DNA from: Caenorhabditis elegans
Taxonomy: Eukaryota; Nematoda; Chromadorea; Rhabditida; Rhabditidae
Assembly (NCBI RefSeq): GCF_000002985.6
Contig: NC_003284.9
Location: 13,764,001-13,828,000, forward strand
Reading direction: 5' to 3'
Length of the DNA: 64,000 nt
This document shows, in pieces, positions 24,501 through 33,612 of the stretch (the first letter of the stretch is position 1; the number at the start of each line of letters is the position of its first letter). The translations under genes and the position numbers were made by a program. The notes under the pieces were generated by a model. That model had not been told where the DNA came from, ran no database searches, and saw only the letters and a program-made list of their open reading frames with translations.

Positions 24501-25364
24501 CGAGCTGCAGCAATACTGCAGAGTATGGCTTGTTTGTACACGTCTTAGGTGGAAGCTTCGGAGGGTATATTACTATTCGAGTTAATAATTTTAGAGACAC
24601 TATGAAAACTAACGGTGGGCTCTATCATGTCGAAAGTAAGATTTGAAAGCTCTTATAGTAGTTTATCTGTTTTGATTTCAGATCAACAAATTCACTTTGT
24701 AGCCATTCCGTTGGGAAACTTGGATCGACCGATTTCTATTCGACTAACTAACATGGGAACAACCACAGTCCAATTATACGCATCTTTGTGTTCTCCTCAG
24801 GCTGCACCAATTCTTCTTTGGAACAAAAAACTGACCGTAGCCAATATCAAGTTTACGAAAAAGCACTATCATGAATTAGAGCATTTGGCAGTGTTGGAAT
24901 CTGTGAAATGCAACTCGACAGCAATGAAAACTTTATTTTTCTCTATTCGTTCCAAGAACGCAAGAGGAAAAATTATTGTGGATAAGGCGTTGAATGAGTT
25001 TTGCGACGGAAAAACGTGCACCAGTTGGGGAACAATGAGATTTTTCAAAAACACAACTGGGTTAATTATAGCGCAGTGTAAGTTTTTATATAAAACCTTG
25101 CTGATTGGATTTTTAAAACTAAGTTTTCCCAGTGAACTATTCTTCCTGTTTCAGAACTTCACACTCCACTTCTGTGTCCTTCCAAATCTTGTCTTCCAAA
25201 CAAGCATCCCGCTAACAATTATACATAATTTAATTTAGTTAACTTCATGTCAAAAGTACAAAATATTTCTTTCAGGTTATTCCCTAAAAATGACTATACC
25301 CGAAAAGCTTTCAACTTTATCAACCTATACATTTTTTATCGTATTATACTTGAAGCACCAATAA
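21573..25364 (+). CDS. Unrecognised secreted protein of about six repeated two-cysteine modules
   Basis: I do not recognise this gene. Proposed exons are 21573-21895, 21940-22184, 22275-22700, 22972-23373, 23522-23863, 24243-24635, 24682-25077 and 25276-25364, giving 871 aa. The N-terminus is a signal peptide (MVFRKRILLFLLVPFV). The rest divides into about six modules of 115-170 residues at roughly 20-189, 190-331, 332-465, 466-579, 580-710 and 711-842. Modules 2-6 are each one exon bounded by phase-1 introns. Each module shows alternating hydrophobic residues ending in Cys (MEVSLGDC, IKFSMSKC, VSISLTRC, IALFVSKC, VTLLFSRC, VQLYASLC). A second Cys follows 35-65 residues later, before a beta-rich stretch such as GLYLHV or GLFVHV and a Gly. 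This looks like a diverged tandem beta-sandwich array outside the cell. The last exon would add a short hydrophobic tail. Weak points are the acceptor of exon 5 (tttgaag) and the 3' end. Confidence 0.78.
24091..24155 (+). repeat. Diverged copy of a dispersed 'TTGACGCG..ATCTCGTA' repeat
   Basis: The segment contains 'attgcgcagggcatttgacg' followed by 'agaatatctcgtaacgaaaa'. It resembles a very common C. elegans intronic repeat that I know by its GACGCG and ATCTCGTAGCGAAAA words. It lies in the intron before exon 6 of the modular gene and is degraded. Confidence 0.5.
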
Positions 25365-25731
25365 AAACTGGGCGGTTTTTTCTTATCATTTGTAACAAGA
25401 ACTACGGAAAAGTTGAACGGTGGCATGAAGAAGGCTCGCGTTAACATTTAAATTAAAATTGCAAAACTAAAGCAGCAATAGAAGCAACTCTTATTGGGAA
25501 TGCCCAGTCACGTAAAACTGCTGTAAGTTTACAGCTCCCGTAGAAAAGTACAGTGTGATTAAAATTGAATACAATTGATTTATTGCTGAATTAATATTCA
25601 ATTTGCACCTCAAAAATACACAAGTAATCATTTTAAATAAAAGTATGCAAGCAAATTCTTGTGCCAAAAAAAACAAAAAGAAATATTTTCAACACTTTTG
25701 AATATTCAGAGAAATTTTAGTTATTTGTTTT

Positions 25732-28700
25732 TTAAACACACTGAACTTCTTGAAGTTTCTGTCTAGGATACTTGGTGAACCGGAACTTTGCTGACATCTC
25801 ACTCATCATTGTGGGATCAGCGAGGTGAGCTGATTGACTGATATTCTCCAGGATGTGTCTTGAATGAATCTTGCGGCGGATAGAAGACCAAACGTGACTG
25901 TTTGTGAGTGTGTTAAAGTGAATCGGAAGAGCGTGGTCGTTTTCGAATTTCTGGAACAAAACATTAAAGTCGATTTTGTTTTAAAAAAAACAAAAATTTT
26001 GCAAATTTTACAAATACAAAAATTGAATTGAAAAGATAATTTAGATATAAAATTTAAATCATCTTCGAGATTACACAAAACATAATCAAGTTTCTGAATT
26101 TGAAAAATATAAAGCTTTCTCTTTTTTTTAGAAACAAAAACCTTATTTTCATGTAATCTAAACCGGATAAAACGTTCCTCAGTATTAGATAAAATCTGAA
26201 GGAATGTACTCGACCTGGAGTGTTTCAAAAAAATATGAAGGCGATAAAGATAGATATTTAGAAAAAATGGAAGTAAAAATTGAGTTCTTCAAAAAAAAAA
26301 ATAAAAAAAAAAAAACAAAGTAAAATTATCATCCTTTATTGCATATATTGGTAGTTTATATCATTTAATTTCCTTGATTAAGGTACATTTAAAGCCGATA
26401 GGTAACCAAAAATCATCAAAATTGGATGATTTTTCATTTGGGCCCATTTTGGGTCTTTAAGTTCATAATCGTCCGAACCGTTAGTCCTCCTTTAATTCTT
26501 ATAAATTCAGACCGCGAACATGAACATTTTTGAACCAAAATTGAATCTGTTGGAACCAATTTAAGACCACAAAAAAATGCTAAAAGTTGTGAAACAAGAC
26601 AATTTCTATCTCATCTAGACGAATCAAAATTTGAAATTAGATTTCGGAACTTTTTATGAAATTTTTTTTTCATTGATCCGTTTCAGTTATCATAAAATTG
26701 AATCTCGTTTCATATAAAGTGTCTGTATAAAAGCTGAGATGGTCTTGAAAACTCTACTCAAAATGCGATACGACTCGCTTCTACTATCCGAACATCAACC
26801 TTCTTCAGTCATTTCTGTAACTCTGGCAGCTATGAAAAGATATTTACCGCTTGTAGTGCTTTCCGTACTAGCTGTCACACTTTATTGCTTGTACGCAGAA
26901 GTTCCTACCCTAGTTCAGAATATTGAAGTGGACGGAGGTAATAAAAGTAGTGATATGAGAACAAAAACTGAAGTTTGGGACACAATGGATGGACGCGGAT
27001 ATCAGTTTAGAGAAAAAGTGGGTCCACTTTTTTCCTAATGTAGTTTTTGAAGAAACAGTATCCGAACAAAAAAATTCTGGAAATAATTCCTTATGCACTT
27101 TTTCGAGTATTTTTTCCAGAGTAGCCACCAATTATTTTCAAATAGTTTAAATTTCATATTTTTCAGGTTGAACAACCCTTGGATCCACGCTACGAAGAGC
27201 TAAATAATCTTCCATTGTGTGGTAACCTAGGTTCCACTGGTGTACAACAAGAAGTTATAAATCTTATGGAAACCGTGAAGAAGCAATTTTCAGACTGCAT
27301 TGCCCCTATTGTAGATCTATGGAAGGATCATCCCAAGGAAGTAAGTCACATTAAGCATGTTCGGCAAAGAAATTTTCATTTCATTTCAGATGAATCTCGA
27401 ATGGGTGGCTAAAGCTGCGGTTTGTGACAAACTTCCAATACTTGAGAAATTGAAAGTGGTACCATTTAATAATTATCATGAAACAAAATGGGCAATTCTT
27501 CCAAAATGTGTAAGTCAACCCGTGTTCATAATATGTAACTTTGATACACTATATGCTCGAACCTTTTAGAAAGAAGAGAACGTCTTGGTAACTATGGGAA
27601 TTGGACATGACACTACCGCCGAAGAACGTTTAAACCGAACCATTTCAAATACAAAGTTCTATGGAGCAGACCCAATTATTGAGCCAAATCGTCAGATGTA
27701 CTCAGCATTTGGAAAATTTTTCCCATTTGCAATTGGGAAAAATCCTGGTTTCACAAGATTCAGAGTGCTCCCAAATCAGAGTCAGAAAACTAGAAAATAT
27801 ATTTATCAGGATGTGACAACGATTCCATTCCTCTACTTTTTACACGATATTTTGAAGTTGCAGGTGAGAATAAAAATCATTTCTTGTTTTGATTCATTAA
27901 AACATGTCAACGAAAATTTGAGTTTTGAAAATATTCTTCACATTTAATTTGTTCACAATATCCCAGTAACTTTTTTTCATAGAAAATCGATTTTGCTTGG
28001 ATCGACATTGAAGGTGGCGAGTTCGAATTTTTGGACCAAATTCATCATGAAGTACAGTTTTGTCAATTTAACCTAGAAGTTCACTCTGCATTCAATCCAG
28101 CAGGAGCTCCAGTTTTTCATGATTTTATATTTAAAATATTGGAGCAAAAGAAATATGTGTTCCTTCAATCTGAATACACAGGGCCTGGAGCTCATCGAAT
28201 GTTCTTCTTGAATGTGGAGGACAAGCAATGTTTGGCAAAGTACTTTAATAAATTTTAGGTAATTTGTATAACTACTGTTGTTTAAGTATTTTGTAAATAA
28301 ACGCTTAGTTTTTTAAAACAAAATTTGACCCACATACCTGAACGATCATCATGCAACCGACAGACTTGATGGTTATCATGGTGAGTAGAAAATGAACCAA
28401 AAGCGGAGTAACACGAAACACCGAGTAGATCACCATTTTTGCGCAGAATATCCATTTGGCAATATCACTGCTCTCCATATCTGAAAACTCATTTTCACAT
28501 TTTGAAATATGAAAATTAAAATTTTATCCTACCCATATCAGCTTTCATAGGAGCCTCGTTTGTCAACACAAATGGACAGAAGTAATTGGTGATTCCGTAG
28601 AGCAGCACAAAGACTTGAAGAAAGAGGAGTGGGACCAGAAAAAGAGCATGACGACAAGTCATGGCGAAAAATGTGAAACTGCAAGTGGCTCCCATACAGA

Positions 28701-29597
28701 ATAACACAAAGATGGCCAGAATGAAAATTGTGTCGCCCATCTGGAAATGGAAATAAGTGAGTTCAGTTTTGATATAATACTTTTGTGGAATTGTTAATTT
28801 GTATTTTTAAATTTAAATATGTGCAGTACTTAAGAAATTTGAATAAGCAGTAGTTGAAAATCGGCTAAATCGGATGTAGGAATTTTTAGTTTCCACAGAA
28901 ATCTATTTGAGGTGGTTTTTGTTGATTATGGACCAGCGGACCAAAAATGGGTTCGAACTTAAAAGGCTAAGCTAGGGCTTCCATCTCGGCGCCGGTTCGT
29001 CGCCGTCGCCGGCAGGTGAGGCGCCTCAAACAGCCCCACGCCGCCACTAACGCCGCAACGTATCCGCATGTACAGTACGGCGCGGAACCCAGAATGTGTC
29101 GGCCGCTTCCAAATAACCACCTTTCGCACCACGTTGCGAAAAATAGCGTTGCGCAAACTACGATGTGCAGTAAATCCTATATACGCAAAAAACCGGAGCT
29201 CACGCCGGCCGGCGTGAGGCCGACGTGAGGCGCCGCCGCCGCGCCGCTCTCACATGGAAGCCCTAGGCTAAGCATAGATGCTGTTTTAACGACTGTATCG
29301 ATTTTTTTAATCAATAGAGATAATTTTAGTGTTAACTCGTTTACTTACCTGCTTGAAATCATAGTGCCGTGCTTCAATTATAGCAATGAAAAAAGCCAAG
29401 AGAACAGTGTAGGCGTAGAGGGTAAGCTTATAAAAATCCTTTGCCAAGTAAGTCGACACGTATTCAATGAAATTTCTCTGCAATAAAAACCGCTCATTTA
29501 GCTTGTTCTTGTGAATTACCGCATCTTCGAACATTTCTGCATTACGCTCCCAAATCGGCGGAATCTGACATGGAGTCGGCACCCGCTCCACTGGCAT
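25732..29597 (-). CDS. Unrecognised four-pass membrane protein hosting a nested gene
   Basis: I do not recognise the family. Coding exons on the minus strand are 29349-29597 (exon extends to an acceptor at 29623), 28533-28740, 28338-28480 and 25732-25950. All join in phase with GT..AG introns and give 272 aa from MPVERVP. The N-terminal 55 residues look cytosolic. Four hydrophobic segments follow: one ending at IEARHYDF, two in the exon starting MGDTIFILAIFVLF, and one long segment in the exon starting at AKWIFCAKM. The soluble tail is rich in Ser, His and Lys. The intron 25951-28337 contains a complete plus-strand methyltransferase gene. The intron 28741-29348 contains a GC-rich inverted-repeat element. 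An upstream exon may exist: a donor at about 30022 on the minus strand is visible, but its ATG-led frame is out of phase, so it would be 5' UTR. Confidence 0.75.
26386..26500. repeat. Dispersed repeat copy 1 (gataggtaacc...gtcctcct)
   Basis: The segment carries 'gataggtaaccaaaaatca' and, about 90 bp on, 'accgttagtcctcctt'. The same two words in the same order occur at 52849-53060, so this is a dispersed repeat. It sits in the host intron upstream of the nested methyltransferase gene. Confidence 0.55.
26726..26732 (+). promoter_or_regulatory. TATA box candidate for the nested methyltransferase gene
   Basis: A perfect TATAAAA lies 106 bp before the preferred ATG at 26832 and only 7 bp before an earlier in-frame ATG at 26739. 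A TATA-driven start about 30 bp downstream would exclude the 26739 ATG. A TTCTTCAG acceptor-like site at about 26801-26808 could be used for trans-splicing. Confidence 0.5.
26832..28258 (+). CDS. FkbM-family methyltransferase, type II membrane protein, nested gene
   Basis: This is a predicted S-adenosylmethionine-dependent methyltransferase of the FkbM type (Methyltransf_21). The family includes many nematode secretory-pathway proteins of unknown substrate. Exons are 26832-27017, 27167-27340, 27390-27509, 27570-27863 and 27983-28258, all with phase-0 joins, giving 349 aa. Residues about 3-21 (KRYLPLVVLSVLAVTLYCLY) form a signal anchor, so the catalytic part should face the ER/Golgi lumen. The family signature WIDIEGGEFEFL is at about residues 265-276, after a glycine-containing VTMGIGHDTT segment and LKLQ-KIDFAW. 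Four to six lumenal cysteines are visible. Exon 1 ends at a non-consensus donor (AAA|GTGGGT), but the only stronger upstream donor (G|GTAATA) would create a stop. The whole gene lies inside one intron of the opposite-strand membrane-protein gene. Its substrate cannot be inferred. Confidence 0.85.
28296..28301 (+). terminator. Poly(A) signal of the nested methyltransferase gene
   Basis: AATAAA lies 38 nt after the stop codon. Cleavage would fall at about 28316, about 20 bp before the next exon of the host gene, so the nested transcript ends within the host intron. Confidence 0.7.
28972..29266. mobile_element. GC-rich MITE-like element with 13-bp perfect TIRs
   Basis: The element starts CTAGGGCTTCCAT and ends ATGGAAGCCCTAG, a perfect 13-bp inverted repeat. 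It is flanked on both sides by the direct repeat GCTAAG (28966-28971 and 29267-29272), a likely 6-bp target duplication. The interior is strongly GC-rich ('cgccgccgccgcgccg') and has no open frame of note. It lies in an intron of the four-pass membrane protein gene. A diverged relative is present at about 58664-58905. Confidence 0.75.
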
Positions 29598-29629
29598 TAC
29601 CGAGTGTGTGCTTTGAGCAACAACTGAAA

Positions 29630-30680
29630 AATAGTAAGACTGATAAATTCCAAAATTTTCATGAAAACATAATAGTGAAGAAGAAATTGCAACCATGGGC
29701 AAAATTGAAAATTTATACCAAACGGATAATAAGGAACAATATTTGAAATATAAATTGGGAAAATCTTTTATTTTGATTATCAAGACGCTTTTCTGGTTTG
29801 TTGTATCAAATTAAACAAGCCAGTTAAAAAAATTTGAATTGGACAACAGTTTTTAAAATCTACTTAAGGAAGACCCATATTAAGTTTCGCACGTCAATCA
29901 TATCTAGAGACCAATGACAATCGTCTAATCTCTGTAGTGTATATTTATGGTGCTATTTGCAGCTTGCCATTTGACATTTCTTCATTTCGTTAATCCGAGT
30001 GTGATCATATTTATAAAGGTATAACTTACAAATGAGCGACGTTGAGATATTGTATAGAATCAAAAGTTAGGTTCATAACAATTTTTCAGAAAGTCGTCAA
30101 TTGGTGGCCACTAACAAGGGCTCACGTTTGTCCCAAAATTGAACATTTGGTTTGGAAATTGGCAAAATGCGAGCAAAGGCACGCACAAAACTTGTCAAAC
30201 TTTGGGCACGGCCTAAACAACAAAAAACAGTACATCTAGCTTGAATACAATGAGAAAATGTAAATTATATTTCTACAATTCTATTGAAAATTCGAAAACG
30301 ATTCTAAAAGAAACGAGTAATGCTTTTGTAAAAATCGTTTTTAAGTACTGGAACAAAGTGAATTAATTAAAACAAAATAACAAAATAAACATAACTTTAC
30401 CCAGAGGATTCAATTAATTAAAACCACCAAGAGGAACATGTGGCCATGAATAAAAAATATGAATGAAAAAGAAGAAAAAGGAGAAAAAAGAGGATCTCAC
30501 GCACGGATTCTTTGTTATTTTGAAGATGCATTTTTCTCGATTTCTTATTAAAATTTAGTGTTTTTTTTCGTTTTTTTTTGTTTTCATTCAAATCCTAATT
30601 TCAGTTTAAGGTCGCTGCTAATCCAATTTCGATACGAATTTCAAATGTCAGAAAATGTGAGATTATTGGTTTATTACAGA
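29630..30680. other. Intergenic, no gene seen
   Basis: This includes the probable promoter or 5' UTR of the leftward four-pass gene (possible non-coding exon ending at a GTAAGT donor near 30022). Otherwise it is AT-rich DNA without supportable features. Confidence 0.35.
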
Positions 30681-30884
30681 CCAGCCGCTGACCGCGCCTA
30701 CGGCGCGGGCAACGACTGGCACCATTGAAAGTATTTGACACACATACCTTCAATCACTCAAAAAATTTCTCATCATGAAAAAAACTTGAAACACTTAAAA
30801 CGCGGTTTACTGGCACTGTTACATGTATGTATTTTTCTACCATATGCATGTTTCAAAAATTCACAGACAGTATGAAAACTTTCT

Positions 30885-31100
30885 GTTACTTTTTGACCAA
30901 GACAGTAACCTTACAATACCACTACAGTACCTTGACATTATCCTCCACCGACTCCTAACCCAATACCTCTTCAAAGGACGAAATGCCAATTTTTCCAAAA
31001 CTACAGTAACCCTACCGTATACCTACAGTACCCCTATAGTACCACTACAGTACGTTGACTTGATCCCCCATCAACTCCCAAATAACTACCTCTTCTAAAG
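30885..31100. repeat. Diverged copies of the 123-bp ctacagta repeat
   Basis: The words 'actacagtacc', 'ctcttcaaaggac' and 'caatttttcc' occur in the same order as in the 33003-33612 array. About two diverged copies therefore lie at the other side of the heat-shock-element array. Confidence 0.7.
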
Positions 31101-31740
31101 CTCTAAGCTCAATTTTTCGGAACATTCCAGAATTTTATCGATTTTTCTAGAAAGTTCTGGAACATTCCAGAAATTTCCCGATTTTTCTAGAAAGTTCTGG
31201 AACATTCCAGAATTTTCTCGATTTTTTTAGAAAGTTCTGGAACATTCCAGAATTTTCTCGATTTTTCTAGAAAGCTCTTGAACATTCCAGACTTTTCCCA
31301 ATTTTTCTAGAAAGTTCTGGAACATTCCAGAATTTTCTCGATTTTTCTAGAAAGTTCTGGAACATTCCAGACTTTTCCCAATTTTTCTAGAAAGTTCTGG
31401 AACATTCCAGAATTTTCTCGATTTTTCTAGAAAGCTCTTGAACATTCCAGACTTTTCCCAATTTTTCTAGAAAGTTCTGGAACATTCCAGAATTTTCTCG
31501 ATTTTTCTAGAAAGTTCTGAACATTCCAGAATTTTCTCGATTTTTCTAGAAAGTTCTGGAACATTCCAGAAATTTCCCGATTTTTCTAGAAAGTTCTGGA
31601 ACATTCCAGACTTTTCCCAATTTTTCTAGAAAGTTCTGGAACATTCCAGACTTTTCTCGATTTTTCTAGAAAGTTCTGGAACATTCCAGAATTTTCTCGA
31701 TTTTTCTAGAAAGTTCTGGAACATTCGAGAATTTTTTCGA
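31101..31740. repeat. About fifteen 40-bp repeats, each an extended heat shock element
   Basis: Units start at 31141, 31181, 31221 and so on to 31700, with one 1-bp deletion (unit at 31501), plus a partial unit before 31141. Most contain six contiguous alternating nTTCn/nGAAn pentamers with correct 5-bp phasing, starting at TTCTAGAA and ending at TTCCAGAA. That is an ideal binding site for two HSF trimers. Units differ mainly at the tail (ttctcga, ttcccaa, ttcccga). The array holds close to 90 HSF pentamers. Confidence 0.95.
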
Positions 31741-31794
31741 AATTTCCAGAAGATTCTAGATTTCCAGAATTTTAGAATTTTCAGAAAATTTCAA

Positions 31795-32020
31795 TTTCCC
31801 GCAAAAATATTTTTCACAGAAAATTTAAATTTCCCGCCAAAATATTTTTCACAGAAAATTTAAATTTCCCGCCAAAATATTTTTCACAGAAAATTTAAAT
31901 TTCCCTCCAAAATATTTTTCTCAGAAAATTTAAATTTCCCGCCAAAATATTTTTCACAGAAAATTTAAATTTCCCGCCAAAATATTTTTCACAGAAAATT
32001 TAAATTTCCCGCCAAAATTT
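31795..32020. repeat. 35-bp tandem repeat, array 1
   Basis: About six copies of a 35-bp unit containing 'gccaaaatatttttcacag' then 'aaaatttaaatttccc'. The same unit recurs at 32325-32615. Confidence 0.95.
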
Positions 32021-32021
32021 T

Positions 32022-32200
32022 GGGTCTCACCACGGTGGGTCTCACCACGACGGGTCTCACCGCGATGGGTCTCACCACGATGGGTCTCACCACGATGGGT
32101 CTCACCACGATGGGTCTCGCCACGATGGGTCTCACCACGATGGGTCTTTCCACGATGGGTCTCACCACGATGGGTCTCACCACGGTGGGTCTCGCCACGA
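32022..32200. repeat. 15-bp tandem repeat (gggtctcaccacgat), array 1
   Basis: Twelve copies of a 15-bp unit. The length is a multiple of three, so long open frames arise on both strands with five-residue periodicity (for example GLTTM on plus, RGETH on minus). These frames are not genes. The array is followed by about 120 bp of HSF-like TTCCAGAAGGTTC words. Confidence 0.95.
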
Positions 32201-32324
32201 AGATCTCGCAGCAACATTTTTTTAATTTTCCAGAAGGTTCTAGAACAATCCAGAATTTTTTCGAATTTTCCAGAAGGTTCTGGAACATTCCAGAATTTTC
32301 TAGAATTTTCCAGAACCTTATTTC

Positions 32325-32615
32325 CCGCCAAAATATTTTTCACAGAAAATTTAAATTTCCCGCCAAAATATTTTTCACAGAAAATTTAAATTTCCCGCCA
32401 AAATATTTTTCACAGAAAATTTAAATTTCCCGCCAAAATATTTTTCACAGAAAATTTAAATTTCCCGCCAAAATATTTTTCACAGAAAATTTAAATTTCC
32501 CTCCAAAATATTTTTCTCAGAAAATTTAAATATCCCGCCAAAATATTTTTCACAGAAAATTTAAATTTCCCGCCAAAATATTTTTCTCAGAAAATTTAAA
32601 TTTCCCGCCAAAATT
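32325..32615. repeat. 35-bp tandem repeat, array 2
   Basis: About eight copies of the same 35-bp unit as 31795-32020, with a few single-base variants (cctcc, atatccc). Confidence 0.95.
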
Positions 32616-32617
32616 TT

Positions 32618-32826
32618 GGGCCTTACCACGGTGGGTCTCACCACGACGGGTCTCACCACGATGGGTCTCACCACGTTGGGTCTCACCACGATGGGTCTCA
32701 CCACGATGGGTCTCGCCACGATGGGTCTCGCCACGATGGGTCGCGCCACGATGGGTCTCACCACGATGGGTCTTTCCACGATGGGTCTCACCACGGTGGG
32801 TCTCGCCACGATGGGTCTCGCCACGA
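32618..32826. repeat. 15-bp tandem repeat, array 2
   Basis: About fourteen copies of the 15-bp unit. It is followed by the same HSF-like flank as array 1 (to about 32944), so arrays 1 and 2 with their flanks form a direct duplication of about 600 bp. Confidence 0.95.
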
Positions 32827-33002
32827 AGATATCGCAGCAACATTTTTTAAATTTTCCAGAAGGTTCTAGAACAATCCAGAATTTTTTCGAATTTTCCAGA
32901 AGGTTCTGGAACATTCCAGAATTTTCTAGAATTTTCCAGAACCTTCTGGATAATTTCAGAATTTTCCCGAAGTTTCCAATTTCCCTTCCAAAGACGGGAA
33001 GT

Positions 33003-33612
33003 CAATTTTTCATAAACTACCGTAATCCTACCGTACTCCTACAGTACTCCTACAGTACTACTACAGTACCCCGAACATATTCCACTACTAACCGCAAACC
33101 TATATCTCTTCAAAAGACAAAAGCTCAATTTTTCCTAAACTACAGTAATCCTACAGTACTCCTACAGTACCTCTACAGTACTACTACAGTACCCCGACCA
33201 TATCCCACCACTAACCCCAAACCTATATCTCTTCAAAAGACAAAAACTCAATTTTTCCTAAACTACAGTAATCCTACAGTACTCCTACAGTACCTCTACA
33301 GTACTACTACAGTACCCCGACCATATCCCACCACTAACCCCAAACCTATATCTCTTCAAAAGACAAAAACTCAATTTTTCCTAAACTACAGTAATCCTAC
33401 AGTACTCCTAAAGTACCTCTACAGTACTACTGCAGTACCCCGACCATATCCCACTACTAACCTCAAACCTATATCTCTTCAAAAGACAAAAACACAATTT
33501 TTCCCAAACTACAGTAATCCTACCGTACTCCTACAGTACTCCTACAGTACTACTACAGTACCCCGCCCATATCCCCCTACTAACCCCAAACTAATATCCC
33601 TTTAACAGCCGA
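33003..33612. repeat. Five 123-bp tandem repeats rich in ctacagta
   Basis: The marker 'caatttttc' recurs at 33003, 33126, 33249, 33372 and 33495, giving a constant 123-bp period. Each unit carries several 'cctacagtac' words and 'cttcaaaagaca'. Because 123 bp equals 41 codons, a 329-residue open frame runs through the array and the preceding 15-bp array. I reject it as a gene. Confidence 0.95.

Larger units (their letters stand above)
30681..33612 (-). mobile_element. Helitron-like repeat block, 3' end at 30681
   Basis: Read on the minus strand, the block ends in a GC-rich hairpin (CCGCGCC, loop GTA, GGCGCGG; plus 30692-30708). Seven nt later comes CTGG followed by T, matching the Helitron 3' rule of hairpin, CTRR, then host T. 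Inside are copies of a 'ctacagta' repeat, the heat-shock-element array, 35-bp and 15-bp arrays, and five 123-bp repeats. No Rep/helicase frame is visible, so any Helitron would be non-autonomous. I could not place the 5' TC end; the repeats stop at about 33612. The Helitron assignment rests on the terminal structure and on reports of Helitron-borne HSF sites in Caenorhabditis. Confidence 0.55.

Noticed and set aside
25247-25444. 65-residue frame after the modular gene
   Set aside because: It overlaps in a different frame the proposed last exon and 3' UTR (stop overlapping AATAAA at 25361), so it is a shadow.
26739-26831. Upstream in-frame ATGs of the methyltransferase gene as the start
   Set aside because: The first lies only 7 bp after the TATAAAA box. 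Starting at 26832 puts the hydrophobic anchor at the N-terminus, as expected for this family.
30003-30072. Coding first exon (MNLTFDS...) for the four-pass membrane protein
   Set aside because: It leaves two bases at its donor, while the next exon needs one, so the frames do not join. It could only be untranslated.
31954-32914. Minus-strand open frames of repeating RGETH / VVRPI residues
   Set aside because: They are products of the 15-bp repeat read in two frames; several overlapping frames are equally open.
32616-33605. 329-residue plus-strand open frame
   Set aside because: It runs through the 15-bp and 123-bp tandem arrays, whose lengths are multiples of three, so the frame stays open by arithmetic. 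It has no splice sites and no coding character beyond the repeats.
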